A DNA stretch of 64,000 nucleotides from Peptoniphilus_B koenoeneniae (GTDB lineage: Bacteria; Bacillota; Clostridia; Tissierellales; Peptoniphilaceae): NCBI RefSeq assembly GCF_030812875.1, contig NZ_JAUSTN010000002.1, positions 186,001 to 250,000 of the forward strand. Direction: 5' to 3'. Below, piece after piece: positions 62,159 to 64,000 of the stretch (within the stretch, counting starts at the first letter, position 1; each line of letters starts with the position of its first letter). The notes under the pieces were generated by a model. The model was given only the letters and a program-made list of their open reading frames with translations. It did not search any database and was not told where the DNA came from. The translations under genes were made by a program, and so were the position numbers.

Positions 62159-62832
62159 TTAATTTCCCCCTTTGCTCCGTTTTTTGAAAGTTTTTTATCT
62201 TTCAAAATATAATAAATTATTCCTACAATTGTAGCTATTAAAGCTACTGGTATTTCTACTTTTGCAAGATCTATAAGTTCTACATTATATCCAAGTTCTT
62301 TTAAAGTTCCTTGAACTAAAAGTCCTCCTGATCCACCAACGAAGAGTACTTGTCCGAAGAACCATGTTATGTTTTCCATACCTGCTGCCATTCCCTTTAC
62401 TTCTTCAATGTGTTCTTCATGGTTGTCTGCAGGAACTTCTCTTACTGCCGCTTCAGCCATTGGCATTACTACAGGGCGAATAAAACCTGCAACTCCTCCG
62501 AAACCTGCGTTAAATGCTGCAAATATTACTCTCATTATTCCGTAAGATGCTATAATTTTTCCTGCACTTGCATTTTTTATTCTCGAAATAAATTTTGCAG
62601 CTGATTCTCTTAAGCCATTCCTTTCAAGAGTTCCCGTTACAAGCATTACTATTACAAATATCATCATAGCTCTGTTATTTACAAAGCTGGTACCCAAGGT
62701 TTCCAAAAAACCTTCTATACCCAAACCTCCTACAATTGCAGTTGCAATCATGGAAACAAATATTATAGCAATTGAGTTAAATTTTAGGGCAAAACCTATA
62801 ATAAGAATTGCTATACCTATTAGTTTTATCAT
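62155..62832 (-). CDS. DUF969 family permease
   Basis: 225 residues with about six helices; N-terminal LIGIAILIIGFALKFN and the FGGVAGFIRPVVMPMAE segment. Partner of DUF979 in an operon with pcp and an M14 peptidase. Overlaps both neighbours by 4 bp. Confidence 0.88.
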   Translation of the reverse strand: MIKLIGIAILIIGFALKFNSIAIIFVSMIATAIVGGLGIEGFLETLGTSFVNNRAMMIFVIVMLVTGTLERNGLRESAAKFISRIKNASAGKIIASYGIMRVIFAAFNAGFGGVAGFIRPVVMPMAEAAVREVPADNHEEHIEEVKGMAAGMENITWFFGQVLFVGGSGGLLVQGTLKELGYNVELIDLAKVEIPVALIATIVGIIYYILKDKKLSKNGAKGEIK

Positions 62833-64000
62833 TGTGTCCTCCTCCTATTGCGGTAAATTCTTCCTCCGCTTTTTGTGTTAATTTTTCTATCATATAAAAT
62901 TTCCTTTTGAGAAATGAATTTTATTGTGTCTAAATTATGAGCTGTATGAGCTTTTGAACATAATTTTAAAAATTCTCCGTCGGCAGATTCATCTATTACT
63001 TCACTGGTAAAACCTACCTTAGTTATTTCCGGATATCTTATAGAAAGATATCTGTGAGCCCTATTAGTGTCAAAACCTATCCAGTAAAAAATTATATCCT
63101 TGTAATAACCTGTAGGGAACATCTTTGGCATAAGGGCGTGAGCATATTTTTCAAATCTGTCCTGCATATCTAAATTCATTTTATGCATTAAATCATCTTT
63201 GTTTATAGAATCTGCAATTACGTCTTGAAGTTCTTCACAAAGCTTAAAGTTTTCCTTATACTCTTCTTCTTTAGGATACCAAAAATATCCATATATAAGA
63301 GATCTTGGAAGCCAAAAACCCTTATAGGCAGGAGCTGTATATCCTGAAAATGGTTGAGCCCATTCATGATGAGGTACTCCATGATTATCACAGTATATAT
63401 CTGGAAGATGTCTATAAAACATTTGCACCATAGCCTCGGCTTCCGTATGAATAGAACCCTCCTTAAAATATTCCTGAGCAAACTCTTTTCCAAGAGCATT
63501 AAATCTTGCAATGTGGAATATCCAATTGGGATGCTCTTTTATAAGAAGGCTGTGAATATAAGAACCATCAGGATTTTCCATAGGTATTAAAACAACATTT
63601 ACTTTTTTAAGAAGTTCTTTATCTTTCAAAAGCTTTTCAGTAAGTTCATAACATGAATTGGATGAAGAAACCTCATTTGCATGATGCCTTTCATTAATAT
63701 ACATAGTAGGCTTTTTCATTGTCCTTTTAAAAGTCGGAGTGAAATCTTCATCTACATTAAACTCTATAGACTCAATATCTCTTCCCATAAAACTTTTAGT
63801 AATATAATTTATTTTTAAATTTTTATTGGACCTTAAAGAATCATTTAAAGCACAAATATCTTCGTGATTTAAAACTTTCTCATCAAAAGCTGGTGCCTTT
63901 TCATGAAGCTTATATTTTTCTGCCACTTCATACTCTTTACCATTTATTATAAGAGCCTTAATATTTAAATCAGAAAATTTACTTAAACCCCTTTTTAAAA
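62829..64000 (-). CDS. M14-family zinc carboxypeptidase, partial at the right edge
   Basis: The frame is open up to position 64000, so the N-terminus lies outside the window; a GTG at 63926 is only an internal codon candidate. Zinc-binding RHHANE (H-x-x-E), an MENPDGSY block and a later YCDNHGVPHHEW block fit a carboxypeptidase-like M14 fold. The neighbours suggest that peptides are trimmed and taken up together with pyroglutamyl-peptide processing. About 390 residues are visible. Confidence 0.8.
   Translation of the reverse strand, partial: LKRGLSKFSDLNIKALIINGKEYEVAEKYKLHEKAPAFDEKVLNHEDICALNDSLRSNKNLKINYITKSFMGRDIESIEFNVDEDFTPTFKRTMKKPTMYINERHHANEVSSSNSCYELTEKLLKDKELLKKVNVVLIPMENPDGSYIHSLLIKEHPNWIFHIARFNALGKEFAQEYFKEGSIHTEAEAMVQMFYRHLPDIYCDNHGVPHHEWAQPFSGYTAPAYKGFWLPRSLIYGYFWYPKEEEYKENFKLCEELQDVIADSINKDDLMHKMNLDMQDRFEKYAHALMPKMFPTGYYKDIIFYWIGFDTNRAHRYLSIRYPEITKVGFTSEVIDESADGEFLKLCSKAHTAHNLDTIKFISQKEILYDRKINTKSGGRIYRNRRRTQ

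Overview
The window is AT-rich DNA from a low-GC Gram-positive anaerobe. Shine-Dalgarno sites are AAGGAGG-like, -10 boxes are TATAAT-like, and the gene set is Firmicute-type: CtsR-controlled clpB/dnaJ, an ndoA-type MazF, thiW under a TPP riboswitch, VanW and DUF4300 proteins. 2,4-diaminopentanoate dehydrogenase, carbamate kinase, pyrrolidone peptidase and a DUF969/DUF979 permease pair suggest an amino-acid and peptide-using anaerobic coccus of the Peptoniphilaceae/Tissierellia kind. That placement is inference; no rRNA gene is present to confirm it.

Layout. 0-6 kb: NAD synthetase, YigZ, HflX and a class A PBP whose transpeptidase motifs are degraded. 5.9-6.1 kb: two tRNA-Leu genes. 6.2-10 kb: a catabolic dehydrogenase, a complete IS30 element, a secreted protein and an IS end remnant. 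10-25 kb: VanW, endonuclease III, a GntR/ABC exporter operon with an operator, thymidine kinase, an AcpS-NnrD fusion next to MazF, lipid-related enzymes, a UvrD-like helicase, and a thiamine salvage operon with a ThiM-ThiE fusion. 25-27 kb: a lipoprotein, exonuclease III and prophage debris. 28-38.7 kb: a complete type I-B CRISPR-Cas locus. 38.7-43.4 kb: an iron-type ABC transporter operon with an MBL-fold protein. 43.5-54 kb: ClpB/DnaJ, then an operon for cell wall precursors, RNase R and SmpB. 54-58 kb: glutaredoxin, amidase, carbamate kinase, DJ-1, lipid kinase and tRNA-Thr. 58.2-60.5 kb: a deleted prophage. 60.6-64 kb: pyrrolidone peptidase, its putative permease and an M14 carboxypeptidase that runs off the edge.

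The CRISPR locus is the most interesting part. Eight cas genes (cas6-cas8b-cas7-cas5-cas3-cas4-cas1-cas2) are read leftwards into a leader and an array of 27 identical 30-bp repeats. Just upstream of cas6 lies a separate degenerate mini-array. One 28/30 repeat carries the intact 3' handle, followed by a 26-nt spacer-like segment and a 22/30 repeat, and a TATAAT box ends about 9 bp before the first repeat. The first 11 nt of this spacer exactly match DNA just downstream of the predicted cas6 promoter, beside a TCA motif that is plausible as a PAM. This is the architecture expected of a crRNA-like regulatory guide (CreR type) that directs Cascade to repress its own cas operon.

Other points worth a second look: several genes have TATAAT placed 6-7 bp before the start codon and no Shine-Dalgarno site (candidate leaderless mRNAs); a membrane-anchored MurF-like ligase; two prophage fragments carrying head-protein effector domains (an ADP-ribosyltransferase and a toxin-like tail with a putative immunity gene); and a tRNA-like gene with a six-base anticodon loop inside the prophage.
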